In this document: in pieces, positions 20,870 to 28,292 of the stretch
How positions within the stretch are numbered: position 1 is the first letter of the stretch
Layout: every line of letters begins with the position of its first letter
Source: Rhodanobacter sp. MP7CTX1
GTDB lineage: Bacteria; Pseudomonadota; Gammaproteobacteria; Xanthomonadales; Rhodanobacteraceae
Reading direction: 5' to 3'
NCBI RefSeq assembly: GCF_014205795.1
Contig: NZ_JACHCN010000003.1
Coordinates: 221,198-285,197 of the forward strand
DNA length: 64,000 nucleotides
Made by a program: the position numbers and the translations under genes
The notes under the pieces: model-generated
What the model was told of the DNA's origin: nothing
Seen by the model: the letters and a program-made list of their open reading frames with translations, nothing else
Database searches by the model: none

Positions 20870-21853
20870 TCAGCTGTCGTCGCGCCAGCGGCGGAACCAG
20901 ATGGCGCCGACGATCATTGCTGCACCTGCCACCGCACCGACCAGGAATTCAGGTGAAGCCAGCAGCGCATAGTTGTGCGACACGGCGAGCGCACTGGAGA
21001 AGACTTGATGCCCGTCGGCGCCAGCGAGATCGATCTGCGAGTTGCCATGGTCGAACAGCTGTCCGGGGATCCAGCCGCCAGGAATCACGCTGAGCAGTGA
21101 ACGCGCCACCATATTGCCCCAGAACCACTTGTCGCTCAGGTTGAACAGACCCATCAGGTTGAACCAGCTGACGAAGATGCCGCTACCAATCGGGATGATC
21201 AGCGCCCACAGGAAGGGCTTGTTGCGAGCCCATGCCGAACACAGCATCAACCAACCCACGGTGGGCAGCGCCCAGACCACATACAACGGGATGCAGCTGA
21301 GCATGCTGGCAGCGATGTTGAATGGATGCGGCAGTGTCCACAGCATCTGCCACAGGTTTGCACCATGCAGCGAGGCGGTGATCGCCATCATGACCATGAT
21401 CAGCAAACCGGTAACCACGCTAGTGACGATGGCAATGGCCGGTACCAGTACGGTGGCGCAGAAAGCCTTGGAAAGCACTGTATCGCGATCGGAGATGGGT
21501 AACGATTTCCAGAACAGGATACTGCGGTCACGACGATCGTCGTACAGCGAACCCAGGCAGTAGAAGAACACCACCAGGAACATCACGATGCCGATCAACA
21601 CAATGGGCGCCAGGATGATTACGTCCAGTGCCTTGCCGATGGTTTGCAGTGCATCGGGGCCCATGTGCGCCGTGATCGTGTTGAAGTCGATACCTTGGAC
21701 TTGCACACCGCGACGCGCGCGGAACACTTCGCTGGTAACAAGGCTCATCAAGGTCAGCAGCAGCATGACGCCGCCGGTGATGATGGGCGCCCACAGAAAG
21801 CTGCCCCGATGTTCCCAGAACTCGCGCTTGACCAGCCAATAGAAGGTTTTCAT
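20870..21853 (-). CDS. ABC transporter permease
   Basis: A 327-residue inner-membrane protein with about six hydrophobic helices (for example FLWAPIITGGVMLLLTLM near the N-terminus and FLVGAVAGAAMIVGAIWF at the C-terminus) and a large extracytoplasmic loop after the first helix. It belongs to the ABC-2 type found with YtrA-regulated transporters. Its ATG overlaps the stop of the ATPase gene as ATGA. Together they should form a transporter or an envelope-stress detoxification pump; the substrate is unknown. Confidence 0.82.
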   Translation of the reverse strand: MKTFYWLVKREFWEHRGSFLWAPIITGGVMLLLTLMSLVTSEVFRARRGVQVQGIDFNTITAHMGPDALQTIGKALDVIILAPIVLIGIVMFLVVFFYCLGSLYDDRRDRSILFWKSLPISDRDTVLSKAFCATVLVPAIAIVTSVVTGLLIMVMMAITASLHGANLWQMLWTLPHPFNIAASMLSCIPLYVVWALPTVGWLMLCSAWARNKPFLWALIIPIGSGIFVSWFNLMGLFNLSDKWFWGNMVARSLLSVIPGGWIPGQLFDHGNSQIDLAGADGHQVFSSALAVSHNYALLASPEFLVGAVAGAAMIVGAIWFRRWRDDS

Positions 21854-22707
21854 GCGTAGGTTTCCTTCATGGTGGCGACGAACAGGTCGCTGACGGAAGG
21901 CCGGCGGACTTCGCCCATGGCCTCCAGTTGCGCGCGCTCGACACCGTCGAACAGAAAAATGCTCTTGCCGAATACCTGGCGCTCGTCCAATGGCTTCAAT
22001 GCACGGGCGGCGGGGGCTTTGTCGGCGTTCACCATCACTTCGATAAAGCGTTCGCCGATCGCGTCCATGTCGGCGTCCAGCACGATCTTGCCGTCACGGA
22101 TAAACATCAGGTCGGTGAGGATGTGTTCGACCTCTTCCACTTGATGAGTGGTGACGATGATCGTCTTGTTCTCGTCGAAGTAGTCTTCCAGCAGGTTCTG
22201 GTAGAACTGCTTGCGATAGAGGATGTCCAGGCCGAGAGTCGGTTCGTCCAGGATCAGCAAGCGGGCGTCGATCGCCATGACCAGCGCCAGGTGCAGCTGC
22301 ACGATCATGCCCTTCGACATCTGCCGCACGCGCTGGTTGGGCGTGAGTTTGGTGCGGGCCAAAAATGCCTCGCATTTCTTGCGGTCGAAGCGCGGATGCA
22401 CGTTGGCGACAAAGTCGACCACCTCATGCACGCGGATCCAGCGTGGCAGCACCGCGACATCCGCAATGAAGCAGACTTCGCCCATCAGACTGTCGCGCTG
22501 CTTGCGTGGATCGAAGCCAAGCACGTTGAGTTCGCCGGTGAAGTCGGTGAGGCCAAGAATGGCCTTCAGCGCGGTGGTCTTGCCGGCCCCGTTGGGGCCG
22601 ATCAAGCCCACGATGCGACCGGGTGCGATCTGAAAACTCACGTTGTCCAGCGCCAGCGAGGACTTGTACTGCTTGCTCAGGCCACTGGCCGTGATCACCG
22701 CGCTCAT
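21850..22707 (-). CDS. ABC transporter ATP-binding protein
   Basis: A 285-residue ATPase. Walker A is GPNGAGKTT (about residues 40-48), the signature is the atypical MSKGM instead of LSGGQ, Walker B is LLILDEP with the D-loop LGLD, and the switch His follows in VTTHQVEE. The C-terminal 70 residues are an extra regulatory segment. The ATG at 22707 overlaps the stop of the GntR gene by four bases, so the regulator, ATPase and permease are translationally chained. Confidence 0.9.
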   Translation of the reverse strand: MSAVITASGLSKQYKSSLALDNVSFQIAPGRIVGLIGPNGAGKTTALKAILGLTDFTGELNVLGFDPRKQRDSLMGEVCFIADVAVLPRWIRVHEVVDFVANVHPRFDRKKCEAFLARTKLTPNQRVRQMSKGMIVQLHLALVMAIDARLLILDEPTLGLDILYRKQFYQNLLEDYFDENKTIIVTTHQVEEVEHILTDLMFIRDGKIVLDADMDAIGERFIEVMVNADKAPAARALKPLDERQVFGKSIFLFDGVERAQLEAMGEVRRPSVSDLFVATMKETYA

Positions 22708-23093
22708 GATTGATCCTCCTTGTTTGCCTGGTCTTTGTCGGCGTGTGCTTCGCGCATCAGCGTCTTGAGATCCAGTCCCAGTCGTTCCAGTCGTGCAAAC
22801 AGGACTGGCCATTCTTCGCGCAGGAACCGCTCGCGTTCCGATTTCAGCAGCGCCTCGCGGGCGCCTTCGATGACGAACATGCCCAATCCCCTCCGTTTTT
22901 CAACCAGTTGTTCGTCGACCAGTTCCTGGTACGCCTTGGAGACGGTCAGCGGATTGATTTGAAAATCCGCGGCCACTTGGCGTACCGACGGCAGCGGGTC
23001 GCCCTCGTTCAAGGCGCCGTCCAGGATCATCGCGACCACGTGCTGATGCAGTTGGCGGTAGATCGGGACGCTGTCGTTCCAGGTAATGGACAT
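22704..23093 (-). CDS. GntR-family regulator, YtrA type
   Basis: A 129-residue repressor-type regulator. Residues 1-75 are the GntR winged helix-turn-helix (PIYRQLHQHV, then LPSVRQVAADF and VSKAYQELVDE); the short helical C-terminus with no large effector domain defines the YtrA subfamily, which controls neighbouring ABC transporter genes and often responds to cell-envelope antibiotics. Start 23093 was chosen because AAGGAA precedes it and the upstream gene stops four bases earlier. It probably binds the palindrome at 23469-23492 and represses its own operon. Confidence 0.85.
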   Translation of the reverse strand: MSITWNDSVPIYRQLHQHVVAMILDGALNEGDPLPSVRQVAADFQINPLTVSKAYQELVDEQLVEKRRGLGMFVIEGAREALLKSERERFLREEWPVLFARLERLGLDLKTLMREAHADKDQANKEDQS

Positions 23094-23097
23094 GAAG

Positions 23098-23439
23098 TTA
23101 TTCCTTGCCAATGCGACCGAATTTGCCAAACGAATAGTAGGGCATGGCCAACGGGGATCCGGCCAGGCTTGCCTGCTCGGCGCCGCCCATGCGACTAAAG
23201 GCCGGAATCGTTGCGATACCTACTACGTCGATGTCTGCCAGCAGGGCGGCGGCGCGACGTTCCTCGGCACTCGGGTAAACATTGACGGGTGCCAGGTCGA
23301 TGACTTTGCGGCCGTTGATTTCGCTCGGCGCCTGCGGGCTGCCATTGGAATGTGTGCCGCTCAGGCTGACGGTGGTGAACAAGCTGGCGCTGGTAAACAA
23401 CACGGCAGCGGCGATGGCGATGACGTTTTGCGCTTTCAT
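23098..23439 (-). CDS. Small exported protein, first gene of the GntR/ABC operon
   Basis: A 113-residue protein with a signal peptide (MKAQNVIAIAAAVLFTSASL) and a short mature part that has no recognised motif; it ends in a Gly/Phe-rich, basic tail. It lies only four bases before the GntR gene and directly behind the predicted promoter. Being first in a YtrA-type operon it is likely the most highly made product when the repressor is released. Function unknown. Confidence 0.65.
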   Translation of the reverse strand: MKAQNVIAIAAAVLFTSASLFTTVSLSGTHSNGSPQAPSEINGRKVIDLAPVNVYPSAEERRAAALLADIDVVGIATIPAFSRMGGAEQASLAGSPLAMPYYSFGKFGRIGKE

Positions 23440-23468
23440 GACGTGTCTCCTTAGTGAGCTCGTTGGGT

Positions 23469-23509
23469 GGTGTTGTAGTGAACTATAACACCGACTTTCG
23501 AGCTGTCAA
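23469..23509 (-). promoter_or_regulatory. Promoter and palindromic operator of the GntR/ABC operon
   Basis: On the minus strand, TTGACA (23504-23509) and TATAGT (23482-23487) are separated by 16 bases. Over the -10 lies a 24-bp palindrome (23469-23492) with arms GGTGTTGTAG and CTATAACACC, 9 of 10 pairs. This is the expected shape of a YtrA-type operator. Confidence 0.75.
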
Positions 23510-23897
23510 CAGTCGATTTGCGTTTTTCAACATGACTGATGGCCTATATGGCGAAAGAAGGGGTGGATTGGCTGGCGCCGAATCAGGAGAGAGCGCCGTT
23601 ACGTCGTGATAGCCACAGCAGGGCCGCCGGGCGCGGCCGGGGGGGGGGCGACCATCAATCGTCGCCGCTGACAGACATCGTCAGTAGGGTTTCTTGGTGG
23701 GGGCGGGCAGGTGAGGCGGCAAGTTTCTCGCCGCGTTCCGCGTTAGCTCTGGCGCGGCCAGTATTTGCTTGGCCCGCGGCGATCCTGGATCTCACGCGCC
23801 AGGGCCTTTCATTCAGTGGTTTGACCTGCTCCAGACACCCGCCGACACAAACGCAAACGGCCCCGAAGGGCCGTTGCGCACACTATTCGGTGAAAGC
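23510..23897. other. Intergenic region with the azoR terminator
   Basis: No gene is supported in these 388 bases. An 8-bp stem (AACGGCCC 23856-23863 and GGGCCGTT 23868-23875) lies just after the azoR stop on the minus strand and should end that transcript. A run of nine G at 23641 is notable but unexplained. Confidence 0.5.
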
Positions 23898-24488
23898 TTA
23901 GGCGGCTTTAGCCGTCAGTGCGTTGATCGCGCCGATCGAGGCCCGTGCAGACGCAATGGCGCCCGCCTTGTGCTCGTCACTGATGGCAAGTCCTTCGGCG
24001 CGGACAAACTCCGGCTCGGTGATACCGATGAACCCGAACACGGCGCGCAGGTAGGCTTCCTGGAAGTCGAAGGCTGCAGCCGGACCTTCGCTGTACTGGC
24101 CGCCACGACTGGAGGCGATGATCACCTGCTTGTCGCCAGCCAGGCCTTCAGGGCCCTTCTCGGTGTAGCGGAAGGTCTTGCCAGCCACGGAAATACGGTC
24201 GATCCACGCTTTGAGTTGGCTGGAAATGCCGAAGTTGTACATGGGCGAGCCGATCAAGACGACGTCGGCGTCCAGGAATTCCTCCAGCACCTGGGTACCC
24301 AATACGGCAGCGGGGTCGCTGGCATCAGCCACGGGTGTCCAATGCGGCAGCGGTTCGGCAGCCAGGTCGCGGTACTGGACCTTGATGCCCGGCGTGCGGC
24401 GCTTCAGCTCGGCTACGATGTCGGCGGTCAGCTGGCGCGAGACCGAATAGCTACCCAGGGCGCTGGAATCGATATGCAACAGTTTCAT
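23898..24488 (-). CDS. azoR: FMN-dependent NADH:quinone/azo reductase
   Basis: A 196-residue flavodoxin-fold reductase of the AzoR family, which reduces quinones and azo compounds by two electrons using NADH. The FMN-binding phosphate loop is near [14 protein letters not shown], the flavin segment is [14 protein letters not shown] (about 80-93), and SSRGGQY (about 124-130) lies near the isoalloxazine ring. AGGAA precedes the ATG. It is divergent from a LysR gene, a common arrangement in which the regulator controls the reductase in response to quinone or electrophile stress. Confidence 0.9.
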   Translation of the reverse strand: MKLLHIDSSALGSYSVSRQLTADIVAELKRRTPGIKVQYRDLAAEPLPHWTPVADASDPAAVLGTQVLEEFLDADVVLIGSPMYNFGISSQLKAWIDRISVAGKTFRYTEKGPEGLAGDKQVIIASSRGGQYSEGPAAAFDFQEAYLRAVFGFIGITEPEFVRAEGLAISDEHKAGAIASARASIGAINALTAKAA

Positions 24489-24553
24489 GATGAGGTTCCT
24501 GACTGAGCCGGTTGACCGGCGATGTGATCAGCCTACGTCTGGAACAATGCGGT

Positions 24554-24580
24554 GATAAGATGGCAAGAATCAGACTTATC
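24554..24580. promoter_or_regulatory. Candidate LysR operator between azoR and its regulator
   Basis: GATAAG at 24554-24559 and CTTATC at 24575-24580 form a perfect inverted repeat with a 15-base spacer in the 112-bp divergent region, suited to a LysR dimer. Confidence 0.45.
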
Positions 24581-24600
24581 GTTCTTGAATGGAAACGATC

Positions 24601-25578
24601 ATGACCGTGTTGGGCGGTGCCCTGCAGGATCTCAATGACCTGTACTTTTTTGCAGCCGTGGTCGAACACGGCGGCTTTTCCGCCGCTGGACGTGCTCTGG
24701 GCGTGCCGAAATCCCGCCTGAGCAAAAGAGTGGCCCAGTTGGAGGAGCGGCTTGGGGTGCGCCTGCTGCAGCGGACCACGCGACGTTTCGTGGTCACCGA
24801 AGTCGGCGAGCGCTTCTACGCGCATTGCCGTGCGGTGCTGGAAGAGGCGCAGGCGGCGCAGGACGCGGTGGACGAGTTGCGTGCCGAGCCACGTGGCGTG
24901 GTGCGCCTGAGTTGTCCCGTTTCGCTGACGCAAACCGTGCTGGCCCATGTGCTGCCGGATTTTCTCGCGCTATATCCGAAGATGCAGGTGCGCGTGATGT
25001 CCAGCGATCGCCGCGTCGACGTGATCGGCGAGGGGTGCGATCTCGCTATCCGCGTGCGCACCAAACTGGATACCGACGCCAACCTGGTGATCCGCAGTTT
25101 TGGCCAGTCGCGCACCCTGCTGGTGGCCAGCCCGACCTTGCTCGATACGCTTGGGCGTCCCAGCAAACCTGACGAACTGGCAAAACTGCCGGGCCTCTCG
25201 ATGCGTGAGCATGAAGGCGCCCAGCTGTGGGAGCTGGTTGGCGCCGCAGGACAGCAGGTCAACGTGGAAATGCAGGCACGCTTGATCTCCGGGGACTTTG
25301 CCGTATTGCTGGAGGCAGCTCGTCGCGGCATGGGGGTGACCCTGCTGCCGGATTTCGTCTGTGCGCCGGCGATCACGCGAGGCGACCTGGAAGTGGTGCT
25401 GCCGGATTGGAGCGTGCCCGAAGGCATCATGCATTTCGTTTACCCCAGCCGGCGCGGCATGTTGCCAGGAGTGCGGGCGCTGGTCGATTTTCTCGCCGAG
25501 CGGCTGCCGGAAGCGACCTTGCTGAAACATGAGCAATGCAAGACGCGCCCGCTGAACGATCTGCCTGGCAAACCCTGA
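24601..25578 (+). CDS. LysR-family regulator divergent from azoR
   Basis: A 325-residue regulator. The N-terminal winged helix-turn-helix spans residues 8-65 (FFAAVVEHGGFSAAGRALGV, then SRLSKRVAQLEERLGVRLLQ); the rest is the periplasmic-binding-protein-like effector domain of the CrgA/AaeR branch. I chose ATG 24601, with GGAAA six bases upstream, over an ATG four codons earlier that lacks a ribosome binding site. The likely target is azoR. The inducer is unknown, probably a quinone-like compound given the reductase. Confidence 0.85.
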   Translation: MTVLGGALQDLNDLYFFAAVVEHGGFSAAGRALGVPKSRLSKRVAQLEERLGVRLLQRTTRRFVVTEVGERFYAHCRAVLEEAQAAQDAVDELRAEPRGVVRLSCPVSLTQTVLAHVLPDFLALYPKMQVRVMSSDRRVDVIGEGCDLAIRVRTKLDTDANLVIRSFGQSRTLLVASPTLLDTLGRPSKPDELAKLPGLSMREHEGAQLWELVGAAGQQVNVEMQARLISGDFAVLLEAARRGMGVTLLPDFVCAPAITRGDLEVVLPDWSVPEGIMHFVYPSRRGMLPGVRALVDFLAERLPEATLLKHEQCKTRPLNDLPGKP

Positions 25579-25666
25579 TGTGCACAAGCGATGTGTGCCG
25601 CAGGATGCGCGCGACATCGCTGATGCAGTACGCTGCGAACTTTATAGACATCCAGACGGCCGAACG

Positions 25667-26809
25667 ATGATATCAACCAAACTCCCGAAAGTCGGTACGA
25701 CCATCTTCAGCGTTATGAGCCAGCTGGCGCTGGAACATAAGGCGGTCAACCTTGGTCAGGGCTTTCCGGATTTTGAGCCGCCGCAGCCTCTGCGCGACGC
25801 GCTGACCCGGGCCATGAACGAAGGTCGCAACCAATACGCGCCCATGCATGGCATCGCCGCGCTGCGTGAACAGATCGCAGCGAAAACCGAGCGGCTGTAC
25901 GGACGCAAGGTCGATGTCGACAGCGAAATCACCGTCACCTCGGGTGCCACCGAGGCATTGTTCTCGGCGATCGCCGCGGTCGTACGTGCCGGCGATGAAG
26001 TGATCGTGTTCGATCCGGCCTACGACAGTTACGAACCTGCGATCGAGCTTCAGGGTGCGCGGGCGGTGCATATCCCGTTGACCGTTCCGGCCTTTGGCGT
26101 CGATTGGCAACGCGTGCGTGATGCGCTCACATCGAAGACGCGGATGATCCTGATCAATAGCCCGCACAACCCTTCGGGTGCGGTGCTGTCGGCGGCCGAT
26201 CTGGAAGAGCTGGCGGCGATTGTGCGCGACACCGATATCGTCGTGTTGTCCGATGAGGTTTACGAACATATCGTCTATGACGGCGCGCAGCACGAAAGCG
26301 TGTTGCGTCATCCGGAACTGGCCGAGCGCAGCATCGTGATTTCCTCGTTCGGCAAGACCTACCACTGCACCGGCTGGAAAGTGGGCTATGCGGTGGCGCC
26401 CAAAGCGCTGTCGGCCGAGTTCCGCAAGGTGCATCAGTACCTGACGTTCTGCACATTCCATCCGGCGCAGGTGGCCTTTGCTGAGTTTATGGCCAGCCAT
26501 CCGGAACACTATCTGGAATTGCCGGCGTTCTATCAGGCCAAGCGCGATCGCTTCCGCGCGCTGCTCAAGCCATCGCGCTTTAAGTTGCTTGATGTGCTGG
26601 GTGGTTATTTCCAGCTGGTCGACTACTCGGCGATCCGCGATGAAGACGATCTCGCGTTCAGCCGCTGGCTGGTGCAGCACGGCGGAGTGGCCGCCATTCC
26701 GCTGACGCCGTTCTATGACAGCGCGCCGAATACACGTCTGTTGCGTCTGTGTTTTGCCAAGAGCGATGCGACGATGGATGCAGCAGCAGAGCGGCTAGGT
26801 CAGCTATGA
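25667..26809 (+). CDS. Class I PLP aminotransferase, methionine/glutamine transaminase-like
   Basis: A 380-residue fold-type I aminotransferase resembling YbdL and kynurenine/glutamine transaminases. NLGQGFPDFEPP is near the N-terminus, NSPHNPSGAVL contains the substrate-site Asn, and SSFGKTYHCTGWK holds the PLP-binding Lys. The gene behind it, overlapping by ATGA, encodes an omega-amidase-type nitrilase. Such a pair would move the amino group from glutamine to 4-methylthio-2-oxobutyrate and then hydrolyse the resulting 2-oxoglutaramate, closing methionine salvage. Family knowledge supports that pathway; the pairing here is what I see. Confidence 0.85.
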   Translation: MISTKLPKVGTTIFSVMSQLALEHKAVNLGQGFPDFEPPQPLRDALTRAMNEGRNQYAPMHGIAALREQIAAKTERLYGRKVDVDSEITVTSGATEALFSAIAAVVRAGDEVIVFDPAYDSYEPAIELQGARAVHIPLTVPAFGVDWQRVRDALTSKTRMILINSPHNPSGAVLSAADLEELAAIVRDTDIVVLSDEVYEHIVYDGAQHESVLRHPELAERSIVISSFGKTYHCTGWKVGYAVAPKALSAEFRKVHQYLTFCTFHPAQVAFAEFMASHPEHYLELPAFYQAKRDRFRALLKPSRFKLLDVLGGYFQLVDYSAIRDEDDLAFSRWLVQHGGVAAIPLTPFYDSAPNTRLLRLCFAKSDATMDAAAERLGQL

Positions 26810-27627
26810 GCGCATCTGGAGTGAATATGCAGACTTTGAAGGTCTCGCTGGTGCAGGGCGCCACGCGCTGGCATGACGCGCCGGCCAATCGTGAGTATTA
26901 CGGGGCCCTGGTTCGGCAATCGATCGGCAGCGATCTGATCGTGCTGCCGGAAACGTTCCTGTCCGGCTTCAGCAACGATACCCGCGCCAGCGCCGAAAGC
27001 ATGGACGGCGAAAGCGTGGCCTGGTTGCGCGCGCTGGCGGTCGAGGTCGGCGCGGTGATTTGCGGCAGCCTGGCGATCCGCGAAAACGACGTCGTCTACA
27101 ACCGGTTGCTGTGGGTCACACCGGAAGGTAGCTATGCGCAATACGACAAGCGCCACCTGTTCCGCATGGCCGGCGAGCACACCCGCTACGGTGGCGGCAA
27201 CGAGCGCTTGATTGTCGAGCTGAAGGGCTGGCGTATCCTGCCTCAGGTTTGTTATGACCTGCGCTTTCCGGTGTGGATACGCAATCGCCGGCTGGCCTCC
27301 GCCAACGGTGGCATGGACTACGATCTCGCCTTGTTCCCCTCAAACTGGCCAGCACCGCGTCGACAGCACTGGCGCACACTGCTGCGCGCACGGGCGATCG
27401 AGAACTTCAGCTATGTGATTGGCGTGAACCGGGTGGGCGTGGATGGCAACGACCTGCCGTATGCCGGCGACAGTTCAGTCATCGATCCGCTCGGCGAGAC
27501 GTTGCTGGAACTGGGCAGCCAGGAACAGGTGGTGACGGTGACGCTTGATCCGGCGCCACTGCTCGCTCAGCGCGAACGTTTCCCGGCATGGATGGATGCG
27601 GATGCATTCACACTAGACCTGAGTTGA
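26806..27627 (+). CDS. Nitrilase-superfamily omega-amidase (YafV-like)
   Basis: A 273-residue carbon-nitrogen hydrolase. The Glu-Lys-Cys catalytic triad is complete: Glu in LPETFLSGF (about residue 44), Lys in YDKRHLF (about 108) and Cys in PQVCYDLRFP (about 148). The family member YafV/Nit2 hydrolyses 2-oxoglutaramate and related amides. The start at 26806 overlaps the aminotransferase stop by four bases, which enforces coupled synthesis. An earlier in-frame start lies inside the aminotransferase gene and is not needed. Confidence 0.85.
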   Translation: MSASGVNMQTLKVSLVQGATRWHDAPANREYYGALVRQSIGSDLIVLPETFLSGFSNDTRASAESMDGESVAWLRALAVEVGAVICGSLAIRENDVVYNRLLWVTPEGSYAQYDKRHLFRMAGEHTRYGGGNERLIVELKGWRILPQVCYDLRFPVWIRNRRLASANGGMDYDLALFPSNWPAPRRQHWRTLLRARAIENFSYVIGVNRVGVDGNDLPYAGDSSVIDPLGETLLELGSQEQVVTVTLDPAPLLAQRERFPAWMDADAFTLDLS

Positions 27628-27761
27628 GCGAGCTGGGCGAGCATCTGTTACGCATCGCGCACTCTATTGCCAGCACTTCAAACTGAACTTTGACCGCAGT
27701 TTCTGCAAGCCTCCAAGTCCACCAAGGCGAGCTCCACTTTGCGCACCCTTCGCGCACGTTC

Positions 27762-27796
27762 CGTTCGCCCTGAGCGTAGCGCAGCGAAGTCGAAGG
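27762..27796. repeat. Dispersed repeat, copy 1
   Basis: The 35-bp sequence containing CTGAGCGTAGCGCAGCGAAG, in the 283-bp gap after the amidase gene, recurs at 62553-62587 with one base changed. Such a repeat is widespread in proteobacterial intergenic DNA. The rest of the gap holds no gene. Confidence 0.7.
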
Positions 27797-27910
27797 CACT
27801 CGAGGTACACCCTTCGACTTTGGCACTGCAGCTCCACGCCTGTACGCCTGGGCGAGCGGCTTTCCGCCGGATAGGCGCTACCAGCCGGATACGCGCTACC
27901 AGTACGAGCC

Positions 27911-28255
27911 TCAGAGTATCGCCAGCACCGCTTCCGGAGGCCGGCCGATGACCGCTTTGCCGTTGACGACCACGATGGGGCGCTCGATCAGTTTCGGATG
28001 CGCCACCATCGCTGCAATCAACGTTGCATCGTCCAATGCAGGATCGTCCAGCCCGAGTGATTGATACTCGGCCTCACCAGTGCGCAGCAGTTCGCGCGCC
28101 GTCATGCCGAGCTGGTTCAACAACACGTCCAGTTCGGCAGTGCTCGGGGGCGAATCGAGGTAGTTGATCACTTCGTATGTGCCGACGTGCTGCTCCAGCA
28201 ACGCCAGCGTCGCGCGCGATTTGGAGCAGCGGGTATTGTGATAGATGCGCACCAT
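27911..28255 (-). CDS. arsC: Arsenate reductase, ArsC glutaredoxin-dependent type
   Basis: A 114-residue thioredoxin-fold protein of the ArsC family, which reduces arsenate to arsenite with glutaredoxin. The active-site segment HNTRCSKSR has its Cys at residue 10, and ERPIVVVNGKAVIGRP carries the conserved cis-Pro loop and Arg. No arsenite pump or ArsR regulator lies nearby; instead it follows rluB by 37 bp on the same strand, an arrangement that suggests a general housekeeping ArsC/Spx-like protein and makes arsenic resistance uncertain. Confidence 0.8.
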   Translation of the reverse strand: MVRIYHNTRCSKSRATLALLEQHVGTYEVINYLDSPPSTAELDVLLNQLGMTARELLRTGEAEYQSLGLDDPALDDATLIAAMVAHPKLIERPIVVVNGKAVIGRPPEAVLAIL

Positions 28256-28292
28256 CGCTCAACTGCCTCGAATGGTCATGTCGAGTCGTGGC

